A stretch of DNA of 64,000 nucleotides, taken from NCBI GenBank assembly GCA_000733355.1, contig JNVV01000004.1, forward strand, positions 1,590,785 through 1,654,784, given 5' to 3'. The number at the start of each line of letters is the position of its first letter. The stretch's first letter is position 1. The stretch comes from Falciphora oryzae (lineage: Eukaryota > Ascomycota > Sordariomycetes > Magnaporthales > Magnaporthaceae). A program made the position numbers and the translations under genes. Of this stretch, positions 11,106 through 23,519 are shown piece after piece. A model generated the notes under the pieces. The model had not been told where the DNA came from. It saw nothing but the letters and a program-made list of their open reading frames with translations, and ran no database searches.

Positions 11106-12470
11106 ATGGCTACCGACCACGTGACGGCTCAGCTGTTGACGCTGGTCGTAACCACGTCGCCTACGCCCTCTGCGCCGTCGACCGAGTTGCTGTCGCAGGT
11201 CCTCGAGTCCTTCCGCTGCTTCTGTCCTGCCCTCCTGGCCTGCCGGGTCATCGTTGTGCTCGACACATTCGACCACATTGCGCCGCGTGCTCGCCTAAAG
11301 CGCGGCCAGGTCACAGAGCAGGGAGCCGAGGTGTACGACCTGTACAAACAGGAGGTCAAGGAGCTGTTTCTCAGCGAATACGGCCGCCGCCACCGGGCCC
11401 CTGCGCCTACGCATGGCGGGGCTGCTGCTGGCGTCCAGAACGCCTCCTTCCCCAACCCCACCGCCACTGGTGACCAGGGAGCCCCCGAGGTCGACGCGCG
11501 GCCTATGGTCGGTTTAGTGGAGAGCCGGGGCGAGGCCGAATTTGGATACGAGGGACGGAACAACCCGCTCAACAGCTCCGTGTCGCTCGCAATCTCCCGG
11601 ACGACAGACGGGATGGTCACCTTTGTCGAGCCTGCGGACCGGCTTGGCTTTGGGCTCGCTGTGCGGACAGGCCTCCGGCTAGCCGAGACCAAGTATGTTT
11701 GGGTGCACCAGCATGACTGGACACTCGTTACCGAGATCCCCATCGCAGGCATGCTCGACGTTATGATGGCGTCGGGCGACTCGCCGACCGATGATGTGGT
11801 CAGGCCCCTCGGAAGCCCGGAGGAGGCTGCCGCAGACGCAAACGAGGTTTCTTGCGCCCCGCCCGTCAAGTATATCTGCCTACCGTCGGGAAGGCTGCTG
11901 TCGTATGCTGTACAGGCGCATGTCACGCGCTACCCAGCCCTGCTTCGCACAACTGGCCAGCTCAAACAGTCGTTTGTCCCCTCAGGGTCCACGACCCCAA
12001 CATCCTCAGATTCAGAATCGCCACCGCCCATGTCTCCTTCAATCCCGCTCACCCCTCTCTTTTTCTGGCACGATAAGCCACACATAGCTGAGACAGCACA
12101 CTACCTCGCCCGCGTCTTCCCGACCCGCCTAGCCATGGGCAGGGGCGACTTTATCGAAGATACGGTTGGGCACCGCGCGCGGGACCAGATGAAAGAGGGC
12201 GCCTGGGCCAAGTGGGCATGCTGGCTCTACTATCCAGACGACGGAAAACGCCGGTGCTTGCGCCATCTCCAGGGTCGCCACTGGCTGGGCGCCGCGGCTG
12301 AGCAAGAGAGAAAGGAGACGTGGATTGCACTGAACATCAAGGGCGGGAGGAAGACGGCGTTGAAGAAGAAAAAGAAACAGCTGTCCGAAGTTGACCGAGT
12401 AGGGACAGAAGCGGAAGCTGAATCTGGCGACGTGAACGAACTCACGACCTCGCTCGCGGAAGCATTATGA
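11106..12470 (+). CDS. conserved fungal protein, glycosyltransferase-like, 454 aa
   Basis: Single exon with its ATG at 11106 and TGA at 12468-12470. The N-terminal segment (LLTLVVTTSPTPSAPST, then CRVIVVLDTFD) looks like the first strands of a nucleotide-sugar-binding Rossmann-like fold. Conserved-looking blocks follow: KYVWVHQHDWTLV near the middle, LPSGRLLSYAVQAH, TPLFFWHDKPHI and RGDFIEDTVG. The C-terminus has a KKKKK run and is polar. No signal peptide or membrane helix is evident. I think this is an uncharacterised GT-A-like family protein, but I cannot assign a CAZy family or substrate, and the enzymatic role is inference. It converges on the single-pass membrane protein gene, 140 bp downstream. 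Confidence 0.75.
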   Translation: MATDHVTAQLLTLVVTTSPTPSAPSTELLSQVLESFRCFCPALLACRVIVVLDTFDHIAPRARLKRGQVTEQGAEVYDLYKQEVKELFLSEYGRRHRAPAPTHGGAAAGVQNASFPNPTATGDQGAPEVDARPMVGLVESRGEAEFGYEGRNNPLNSSVSLAISRTTDGMVTFVEPADRLGFGLAVRTGLRLAETKYVWVHQHDWTLVTEIPIAGMLDVMMASGDSPTDDVVRPLGSPEEAAADANEVSCAPPVKYICLPSGRLLSYAVQAHVTRYPALLRTTGQLKQSFVPSGSTTPTSSDSESPPPMSPSIPLTPLFFWHDKPHIAETAHYLARVFPTRLAMGRGDFIEDTVGHRARDQMKEGAWAKWACWLYYPDDGKRRCLRHLQGRHWLGAAAEQERKETWIALNIKGGRKTALKKKKKQLSEVDRVGTEAEAESGDVNELTTSLAEAL

Positions 12471-12610
12471 ATGCTTTCGAAGAAAACAAGTTGCGCTCAG
12501 GCATTCGCCCTCCCGGCAGGAGCGTCCAGGATTATGAGCATGAAGGCCTGAGAATCCGATGACAGACGGTTACAGGCACGAAGGAGTCATGTGGTTGCAG
12601 CTCGTATAAT

Positions 12611-14471
12611 TCACGATTCCGGAGATGTCCGGACGGATATCCTACGACTATCGCTGCTGGTATCATCATCACTCTGATCACCGCCGACACCGAACGTCCC
12701 GTCACTTATCCTGCTCAGCCGATCGGGGGAGGGTTCTGGGGTTAAGAAGGGCGATCTTGTCGGCGACCTCATTGGCGACCTCAGCGGCGCGCCACCCCCA
12801 AACACAGACAGGTGCCCTGCAGACTGTCTTGCTGCCCTGTTTGCCGCCTCTGTGCGCAGCGACTTTGTTGTTTTTGTCGACCGCGTCGTTCGCATTGACG
12901 CCGCACTTCTCCTCGCCGTCAACGATCTTGGAGGTGGCGCCAGGAAGGCCGGTGCCGGCATCGGCACCGGCACCGGCGGCACCGACAAGTTCATCTGCTG
13001 CTCGCCGAGCAGCCCCTCCGAGTCCCAGGCCGTCCATCGCGACGATCTCGTCGTGCGCTTGCTGTTCGGCCCTGCTCCAGCCTCTTCCTCCTCGTCCGTC
13101 ACTGACTCTGGCTGTCCGTCCCGCCATGCCCGTATGCTGAACATGCGCGACACCCAGCTCCAGCGCTGCTCCTCCACTGATTCATATCTGTTTCCGTACT
13201 CGTACAGCTCGGCCGGGTTCCCGGCTGTTCCAAACGGAGCCGGCCCGGAAGGGCCGCCTTGTATGCTTCCTCCAGCGGCACTCTTTTCGTCCGCCGATCC
13301 GATCCCTCTGGTTTTGGGACGGCCTGCCCATAACCAGCGCCTCCGTTGCGTTCCCTTGGCGCGGCCAACCCACACGCCGAGGCCGACTGGCAACATCGGG
13401 CCTGAGTCGCCCCCCTTTCTGTCTTTCCGCTTCTTGAGAATGAAAAATGCGACCAGCACGAGGATGAGAACCGACATCAGACATGCCAAGATGATGGGCC
13501 CCACCGGCAGGCCTGATGAGCCCGGGATCATGGCGGATTCGCCATTGCTCGGGCCTAATGTTTGCGGGGAAGATGAAGTGGCTGAAGTTCTCGATGGGTC
13601 TGTGGTGTCGGCTCGTGGGCGATCCGTTGGGGAGGGCGGCGTCGCAAATGGAGAACTGGTTGGTCTCGTATCGGACCCTGATATTCTCGCAGATGTGCTG
13701 AGGGTGGTGAATAATAATGTTGATGGTGACGGTACGGGCACTACAACCACGTCAGGTCCGTTCCTCGTCGACGCGCTTGGCTGTGGGGGCCCTGGAATGG
13801 GTGGCGGGGGCACAATACGAATCGGCGGCTGGCTCGAGGGTGCCGCCTGCCCTGGTCGAGTGGTGGCGCCGACCACAAAGCCTGGTGTGAGCGGGTGCGT
13901 CTGAAGCACCGTCAGGTCGATATCGCGCCATCGGATCTGCATCGCCGGACCGACGGTGACCCTTGCCCCGGATGTTGTGGCGGTCTGCGTCATGCCCCAG
14001 ATGCCTCCCCGAAAGTCGGTGGTGTCGGCAGTGCAAGTGTAGCCGCTACACAGATGTTGGCACAAGTCAGCAAAAAGGGGATCCCTCACATCACGTCGAG
14101 GCCTGCCCAGGAAGATCTCGGCTGGTATCAGAAGAGGAGGACGCCAGTACGAACCTCGGGACGCAGAACGCCACGGTCTCGCCGGCGGTGACACTCGGGA
14201 AGCCCTCGCCCGTCCTCAGCTGAACAGACGTGCACGAAACGCCGACGGCGAAGCCATCTGGACATATTGCGGGCGAGTAAAAGTGGTATGCGCGCTCGTC
14301 CATGCTGTCCTCCCATCCTGGCGGGTCGCACGACGGATCCGGGCCGTCGGTGGGCAATGGTGGGTACTGAGATGGCACCTTGTCTGTGGTGAAGAGCCAT
14401 GTGCTCGTCGCGCAGCCCGACGGTGCGGTAAACACCGTCGACAGGGCGGCTAGGGGCGCCGTGGTAGTCAT
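12611..14471 (-). CDS. single-pass membrane protein with Ser/Thr/Pro-rich ectodomain, 583 aa
   Basis: Two exons: 14155-14471 and 12611-14045. The 109-nt intron has a GTTCGT donor, a CTGAC branch and a TAG acceptor. The start at 14471 was chosen over an in-frame ATG at 14513, which would add an Arg-rich stretch. The N-terminal domain has regularly placed cysteines (SGCATSTW, CDPPG, CPDG, CTSVQL, CVP, YTCTADTTDF). A long Pro/Ser/Thr-rich stalk follows. One transmembrane helix lies at about residues 287-309 (GPIILACLMSVLILVLVAFF), followed by KKRKDRK and a long cytosolic tail with Ser/Arg-rich segments. The layout matches fungal surface proteins with a stalk and a signalling-type tail, such as WSC-like sensors in general shape. 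I see no WSC domain, and no clear N-terminal signal peptide. Confidence 0.82.
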
Positions 14472-16835
14472 CTCGTTCCCACTTCTGCTCCGTCTCCTTC
14501 TCCTCCTCCTCATCCACCACCGCTTCCTCCTTTTTCCCCCTCAGCAGTCGAGCTGGGGCGGTGGCTGCTGTTTTCTTCGATATGACGTCGTCGGGCCTGT
14601 CAGTTTGGTGCCCCTCGATCCTCCCACGGTTGCATCGTTGGTTCTTCTGATGGTCCGAGTCCCACAAAATCCCTGCAGCCGGAGCTCGCTGGCGTCGTCG
14701 ATCAGGAGGCCCCTATGTCGGTGTTGATATCACAACGGCTTATGACGCGAAATGGCGTTGGCGTCGGGCGGGAGAGGGAGGAAGAAAAGGGAAGGCCCGG
14801 GAAGAAGCGCAGCTACACCTGGACGGGGAGGATTAAAGATTTAAGGTTACGATTGGTGCCGGCCCCAGCAGCATGCACACGATTGACGTGTATGCCGGCG
14901 GCGATCTGCAGCGGATCCAACGGTTCGGCCGTCTTTGCCCCTATCTGCCTTTCTTTTCTTCTCGTCTTGGGCTTCCCTTTTGGGCAGCCCCGCTGCGTTC
15001 TTTTGCCGCTTCTCCCGCTTCTCGGATGGACAGCTGGCGATGCTTCATTCCCATGCCATGCCGGGGAGGGCTCCACCCCCCTGAGTCCGCCTGGCGTGCA
15101 CCGCCTCCCTCCCGGACCCCTGTGGAAGATCAAACCTTGGGGGTGCCAGCATGGGAGGCTCCCGCAGCCGGTACAACGTCCGCCCCCGAGCCTTGCGCTC
15201 TGACTGGCCGGCTGCCGTTTGCTTCCCCACGCCGAATCGCGGCGGGCCAATGGGCGCCCGGCACGCCAGCAAAGGCGCCACAGGACGAACCCCTCCCAAG
15301 GCCATGCCCAAAACCACCAGAACCCACCCATCTCAAACCTTTTTTTCCTCTCGGTTGGCGGAAGGAAGAGGAACTCTGCTGGTCTGTCGCATAACCTCGA
15401 CCCAAAGCAAAAATCGGTTCCTGCAGGCCGACAATATGGACATCGCTCCATCTGTTATTATTTCGTTTCTTTTTCGCCACGGCTATTCCGAGCAACCACG
15501 AGAGATCAGTTGAAGCCCCATGCAATTCCACATCGCGAGCTTACGAGGAGGCGTATTTTTCTGCGCTTCCTTTTTACCCTTCTCGACCGATCGTGATCGC
15601 CGCCGTCGTCCGTTGGGGCGGGCGGGCGGCCTGCCTGTTCGCTGATCATCGTCGTCCCAAAGAGCGACGGCGATGGTAGGCAGGCAGCCAAGCGACGCAT
15701 TGTCGTCCAATGTTTTTTTTGTTCGGTCTTGGGTTCCGCCCCCCGAGGGGGATCGAAAAGAAACGCCGGGCAAACATTGGTTTATCGGCCTCGTGAGACG
15801 GTATACCCTCACGTTTGAGTTTCAAGCCGTTTGGGAGGGGCCACCCTCTCGATTGTCCGTCACCCGGGCGGGGGTTATGCCAAGCGGCTTCGTTTTTTGT
15901 GCACACTTGTGAGCCCGGCAGGCAGACGGCACATGGTTTTTGGCGGTGCCGGCCGCAAGAGGGTAACGATAGCGAAGGTCTCTATTCTTGTGAGAAACTG
16001 GTTTTTGACCCTGGAGTCTTGGAGTCATCCCCACAGGCGCAAAAGAACCGTCTTTGTGAAGGGCACCGAGGAGACATGTCTCTGCCGAAAATCCAGGGTT
16101 CGCTGGGAGATCCTCCATGCCGCGCGACCTTCCCGTGGGAGATATGCAGGCAGGCCGGGAGGAGCTGAGGAGGATCTGCTCATGCATTCCGTCGTCTGGT
16201 CTTATCTTTTCTTCCGCTTCCACTCGTTGTTTTTTGATCCCCTCCCGCTCTCTGCCAACCTTTTCCTGGTTCCGGATTCCCCTGCTTCTGCTCCTCTCCT
16301 TGGACTACGGGATTGTCCCGCCCGCGTGGCATCGCGCGTGGCACGGACGTGGCATTGGTGGACGCAAATCACCGCCGCGCCAGGCACACACAGGCACAGG
16401 CGCCAAACGAAAACATCAAAACATTGATCGGGCGTCTTCGTCCGAGCCGTCCATCCCATAAAACATCTCCCAAGGGGACCAAACCGGGCAAGGTCGAGAG
16501 GGTATCCCACCGGTTTTTCCCCTGGTCTCCCCCAGCTGGTGCGTCGACGGGTCCGGAAGGACGAGCGTCCGGTGTGGTGGTGGTGGTGGTGGTGTGCTGC
16601 GGGCCCTGTGCAGGCAGCCCCGAACTAACCCTGCCCTTGGTTACGTCCGGTAGGCTGCCCTCGATGGAACGCCAGAGGGTGGAGCTTACAGACCCACAAA
16701 CATGAGCATCCCGCCCGCCCTTCCGTGCATCAGTTTTCTCCATTCCATTCTTTTCTCGATGCTTTTTGAATGGTTGGTTTGACGAGTAACCTGACGAGGG
16801 AAAGACAAAAGGCAGAGCACAGGGCATCGTCAATG

Positions 16836-16860
16836 CTCTCTCTCTCTCTCTCTCTCTCTC
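16836..16860. repeat. (CT)n microsatellite
   Basis: An uninterrupted CT dinucleotide run of 25 bp lies in gene-free DNA. Confidence 0.95.
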
Positions 16861-17233
16861 GCAAGGGACGCCCGGAATCGGCCGAGTGAACCGAACTGGG
16901 CGGGGAATTTTGAACCGACTAAAAGAAAACTGGGTACATGGTGACAAAGATCGTCAATGGCATTGAAGTGGAGCGGGCGGGGCCCAGTGACGGAGCCAGA
17001 GCCGAGGGGATGGGGTTTGTGCCATCAATGCTTCACCATCATCGAACATGGAAGCTTTTTGCCAACCGAGTGCACGTGCTGCACGTGAACAAAGATGCGC
17101 AGGCACAGACAATGACGTCCACCCCCACCGTCCCCTCTGTTGCATTGAGACCAGGCCCCAGCTTGCGGTGGCACCCTCGGGCTATTTGCGTCCCCTTGCC
17201 TGTACCCGCGTTCCATCTGTGCGGGGCGAGCTC

Positions 17234-17254
17234 TTTTTTTTTTTTTTTTTTTTT
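17234..17254. repeat. poly-T tract
   Basis: There are 21 consecutive T. A second run of 16 T lies at 17407-17422. Confidence 0.95.
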
Positions 17255-18076
17255 CCGCATGCTGGGATGCGATCTGAGATCGCCTGCCTATCAGTGTGTG
17301 CTCCACCACCCCGAGTCTGAGGAACCGAGATTGTGGTTGTCGGATCATCGTCGTAGCCTTGGTGTTCGTGTTTACTGACGTCTTTTTTGATTTTTGCATT
17401 TCCCTGTTTTTTTTTTTTTTTTACTTTTTATGCTGCTGCTTCAATCCAGGCCTCTTTGACTTTAGGAGGGGAAAAGTACACTGTGGAGAGCTGAGGCTTT
17501 TCACTAGCATTGGAGATAAAAAAAATCATGGTAGTAGGTTCATGCAGTGGTGATGCCGAGCTGCCTGTGACAACGTCATTGGTTCCTTACAGTCTTTCCG
17601 TTCTTTCCGTCTTCCTTTTTGCTGTCTCGGGGCTGTCGGCATGGTTCTTTTCTTGCTTGTGCCGCCGAGACGCAAACTCTGGCCCTGCTTTGGGCTGCTG
17701 CGCGGCTCCTCGAGCGGACGCTGGGGCATGCTCAGCTAATAGGAGCTTGAGCTGCTTGTGCGAAATGGTGCCTGACCGACTACGGACGTCCGAACGGGCG
17801 AGACCAACGGCCGTTTCTTTTTCTTTTTTCGTTTTTTTCTCGTCTCTCTCAATTTTGTAAGGTCTTCCCGGAGTCGCACGAAAATCCTCTTCGTCTCGTA
17901 GTTCCCGCCCGCCGTCTGATGATACGCATTGGATGATAAGCATTTCCCGGATCGACATAACACCCATCGGGCGATGGTAAGCCAAGAACAGCAGCAGCCT
18001 TGGCGACAAGAACCTGGGACCTTGTAACCCTAGAAGGCCAAGAAAAAGAAAAGCAGAAGAAAAAAAAAGAAAAGAA

Positions 18077-20167
<2,091 letters not shown>

Positions 20168-21411
20168 AACCGATGATAGGGGATACAGTCGAGCATATGT
20201 TATGAGCTGATGATTTGATGACTTGATGACGTGAAGGTATCGGAGGCCGGCAGCTCTCAAAATACTCTCGCACAGATGACTGAAATGCCAAAGACCATAG
20301 ACCACACATTGACACATTCAAGGGCCATCAAAAGTATTTCTTCGCCAGGGCAAAAAAGGCGTAGCAACATGGAATAGACTCTGGTCAGCCAGACACTGTG
20401 ACCACGCATTGCTTGCATCCTCCTCTAACCCCTATTTCATCCCATGGACAACAGGGGCGTGGCTTCGGTGTCAGACATGAGAGTAAATCCAAGTCCGTTA
20501 TGGACTCCGACACGGACGTATACTACAACACGGCGGCCGTCTCACCGGACGGCGGCATTGACAGCAGCCTGGGTCCGTTCATCGCCAACCCACCGCAATC
20601 CGACTGCCGGAACCCGGACCGGTAAGACGGTAGCTAGCGTGTACCCCCTTATGACTGGGAGGGCTGGCGCAGCGCAGGCCTGTGCAACACGCTTGAGGGG
20701 TGGGCGAAGGAGCCGATTGCAGCACGGCTTGTCGACAGCAGGTTTGCAGTCACGCTTTAGGGGGCCGGCCGAGGCTTTCGCTCCGCTGCATTTGTTGACA
20801 TGATTGGGCAGCTATCTGCTTCTTTGACGCTAAAACTTTTTTCGCAAATTATGGGGGTCGACGACGAACGGAATGGAGATTCTCGAAGGCGCCATCTTGT
20901 GACATTCCCGCCGATTGATTGGGCGGCTATCTGCTTCTTTGACGCTAAAACTTTTTTCGCAAATTGACGGTGCTTCGCGCCGTGGCCCTCGGAAAGTAGG
21001 CAAACGGTCTAACCCCTTTGGGCGTCAGCGAGCATCCCCACATGTTCCAATGAGAAGAAGGCTTAGAACCTGTCCAAAAGAGGTTAGACCTTTTGCCTGC
21101 TTTTCGGGTTGATGCGGTACCTCTTCTCTTTGACGCTAAAACTTTCTTTTGCAAATTTCCGGGTTGATGCAAATGGCACACAAGGCGGACTGAGATTTCG
21201 AGGGTTTGCTCATGAATTGAATTGGGCTCGCTCCACAACTGACACACCTCTGCTGGCCAAGCGCTAAGCCTTTGAGCTGAGTTCGGCCACTAAATATGTA
21301 TATTGTCTCCCCAAACATCGTGGCGTTGCTTCAAAAGACGTGTGTTGGGGTCATTCTGCGGCAAAGGAGACTCCAGCAAAAACTCGAGCAAAAGAACGAC
21401 GAATATTGGGA
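20168..21411. other. gene-free region with repeat cluster
   Basis: The interval between the monooxygenase stop and the tRNA holds no supported gene. Its right half carries short direct copies and an imperfect inverted repeat, described separately. The left half (20168-20800) shows nothing I can identify. Confidence 0.5.
20801..21170. repeat. short direct and inverted repeat cluster
   Basis: A 50-bp sequence at 20801-20850 recurs at 20916-20965 with a single visible mismatch. A partial third copy is at 21125-21157; the shared core is TTTGACGCTAAAACTTT. Between the second and third copies lies an imperfect inverted repeat (arms about 20991-21020 and 21075-21105, core GGTCTAACC). An 11-bp direct repeat, CGGGTTGATGC, is at 21105-21115 and 21160-21170. 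This resembles debris of a small non-autonomous element or nested insertions beside a tRNA gene. No transposase or terminal inverted repeat with target duplication could be assigned. Confidence 0.7.
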
Positions 21412-21510
21412 TGATCGAACCCAGGATCGAACTGAGGACCTTGAGCGAATATCTTGAGACGAGTCTCGAAGATGTTAAGCTCACGTGATAACCAACTACA
21501 CCATCCGACC
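21412..21510 (-). tRNA. tRNA-Val(AAC) with 25-nt intron
   Basis: Read on the minus strand from 21510, a full cloverleaf folds. The acceptor stem GGTCGGA pairs with TTCGATC (two G-T wobbles). The D arm is GTGTAGTTGGTTATCAC and the anticodon stem pairs TGAGC with GCTCA. The anticodon loop reads TTAACA plus C once an intron is removed right after position 37. The T arm is CTCAG-TTCGATC-CTGGG, and the discriminator base is A. The anticodon AAC gives valine. The intron is 25 nt (21448-21472), in the canonical place. Mature length is 74 nt. Internal A box (TGGTGTAGTTGG) and B box (GTTCGATCC) are present. T-rich runs suited to Pol III termination lie 15-35 bp downstream. Confidence 0.93.
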
Positions 21511-21786
21511 AGTTGTTTTTCTTGACTTTGCGATCAAGCCATGAGGGCATTTGTGTTGTGGACGTGCCCTAGGGCTTTGACAGCCGGACGGGAGAGCGCG
21601 CCGTCGACGGACCCGCAGCATGTCAGGATGGAGACGATGGAGACGTCAAAAAAAAGGGGCTCAGGGGCGGTGGCATCATCAAAGCTTGAATGACTCGGCA
21701 CGGAGTAAAATTACCTTATGTCTATTTTCGATCATTATTTCTCTTCACCTTGCTCATTATCACATGGGGGCTGTTGGATGCCCGGT

Positions 21787-22973
21787 CTAGACCGCCTCGG
21801 TTAACACCCGCCGCTCATCAGCCGCTCGCCCCTCAGCCTTCTCCCCCATCCACGCCTGGGCGCCTGTCAGAGCCGCGGCGGCCACGGTGGCGGCCGCGCA
21901 GACCCCCGCGAACCGGACGAACCCGGCCCCGACGCGCGGGCTCATCCGGGTGGCGTCCGGCAGGCTGCCGAGGTAGTTGGCGATACCCATGCCCACGCCG
22001 AGCAGGCTGCCCATCGCCGCCAGGACCGCCACCGCCGCGGCCGCATAGAGCACCAGGCGGCTCCGGCGGGCGTTCCGCGCCGCTTTCTCGGGGTCCGGGA
22101 CGGGTTCGGTGTTTTCGTTGCTGTTGCCATTATTGCTAGGCAGCGCGGCAGCAGCAGCAGCATCTTGTCGAGGCAAAAAGAAAATGGACCGCCTGCTCCG
22201 GCTGAGCAGGAACCACAGGTCCACGACGAGCGCCACGGCCGTCAGCCAGATGGCGATGTAGCACAGCGAAAGCGGCACGTCGCTCGAGAACTCGCGGCTG
22301 GGCCTGTAGCGCAGGATGTCGTCCGCCCGTCGTTCCTTATTATCACCACTGCCAGCAAAGAACTGGTTCAGGAAGGCCGGGTAGCACGCGTGCGAGGCGT
22401 TGTAGATGGAAAACTTGTCGCAGCCGGGGCCGCGCAGCTGGCGGGCGGCGTGGAAGAGGTCGCTCGGCAGCGAGAGCTGCGACTCCTGCACGACGGCGTT
22501 GAGGGTGTACACCAGCCCGGCCGAGTCCTGTGGGGTTGATGCTGTCGGGTAGACCCAGCCGAAGGAGTTCATGAACCAGTGGAAGGTGACGGCGTAGCCG
22601 GATGGCTGGTCGACCAGGCCGTCGAACTGGTAAAGACAGGCAGGGTTAGCGTGAGCGGATACGGATAGACGGTCGTTGAGGGCGCACGTACAGAGACAAC
22701 GGCGATGTCGCTGAGGAACACGCCGCCATGGTTCGTGTCCCCGCCCGTCAACCTCGTGCCGGAAAACAGGACGAGGAACAGCGAGATCAGGGCAAAGACG
22801 GCGAGGGCGGTCGGTATCAGGTGGAACGACGTGAAGAGGGCCGATTTCCACAGGCTCGGTTGTGGTGATGATGCCCCCTTGATGCCGTCCATTCCCTTCA
22901 TGTTGTCACACCCATCCTCTTTAGGCTCCACAATGGGAAGCGGGCTGGCTTCCTCCTTCTCGCTGACGGACAT
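21787..22973 (-). CDS. four-helix membrane protein, SUR7/PalI-like, 373 aa
   Basis: Two exons: 22692-22973 and 21787-22626. The 65-nt intron has a GTACGT donor, a GCTAAC branch and a CAG acceptor, phase 0. A charged N-terminus precedes helix 1 (LIPTALAVFALISLFLVLFSG). A long extracellular loop follows with a GCDKFSIYNASHACYP segment. Helix 2 (SLCYIAIWLTAVALVVDLWF) leads to a basic cytosolic loop rich in Asn and Ala, then helices 3 (LVLYAAAAVAVLAAMGSLLG) and 4 (FAGVCAAATVAAAALTGAQA) and a short tail. One long ectodomain loop between helices 1 and 2 plus three later helices is the layout of fungal SUR7/PalI proteins, which organise eisosomes and cortex or sense pH. The assignment rests on topology, not on a motif, so other four-TM families remain possible. 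Confidence 0.78.
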
Positions 22974-23519
22974 GATGATTTAGTCCTCCTTTATCGGCTG
23001 GGAAAATGCCACCAAGAGGTCGGTCGGTGTTGAAGCTGGGAACCGATGGCATCCATCACTTCCGATGCCCTCAGGGCCGAGGCCGGGCGGCGGCGACTCT
23101 TTATCGTGCCCATCGCAGCAAATTAGCGGGGGCTGTTGGTCGTTTGAATCCGCGGTCGCCTCCACAGGTGGCACGCAGCAATTTCATGGGATGGAGTGCC
23201 TCACGACTTTGTGTCCATTCCATTCCGACTTGGCGCCAAGACGATATCGCCTGAAATCGCGACCAACGGGCTAGCAAGGGTCTTCGGAGAGCTTACCGAG
23301 CCTTCTCCATCACGATATTCATTTATGAAGTTTGCTCATAACGCAGGGCGGGCAAAGTGCAAAAAAATAGCATTTTGACATTATCAACTAAGAAATGTGG
23401 GTGTGAGGATATCTGGTCTAGGTATATGCCATCTCGCGGAATGCGCTCGCTCGCTGCCCTTTACAAAAAAACGATTAGACGCCAGATGGATGCAAAATAT
23501 GCAATGCCGCTGGTAAAAA
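22974..23519. other. gene-free stretch
   Basis: A 546-bp interval between two minus-strand genes, holding the 3' end of the S41 peptidase gene and the promoter of the membrane protein. Nothing else is seen. Confidence 0.6.

Larger units (their letters stand above)
14472..18076. other. 3.6 kb gene-free region
   Basis: Divergent interval between the membrane protein (-) and the FAD monooxygenase (+). It holds a GTG/GGT trinucleotide run near 16575-16594, a (CT)n run at 16836-16860, T tracts at 17234-17254 and 17407-17422, and a CACGTG pair near 17073-17087. None of the ORFs inside carries a recognisable domain. Confidence 0.55.

Noticed and set aside
10607..11473. 288-aa plus-strand ORF overlapping the glycosyltransferase-like gene
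   Set aside because: It runs in a different frame over the real coding start and has no motif. It is a shadow ORF.
12852..13904. 350-aa plus-strand ORF opposite the single-pass membrane protein
   Set aside because: Antisense shadow of a GC-rich exon. The minus-strand model has a transmembrane helix and a valid intron.
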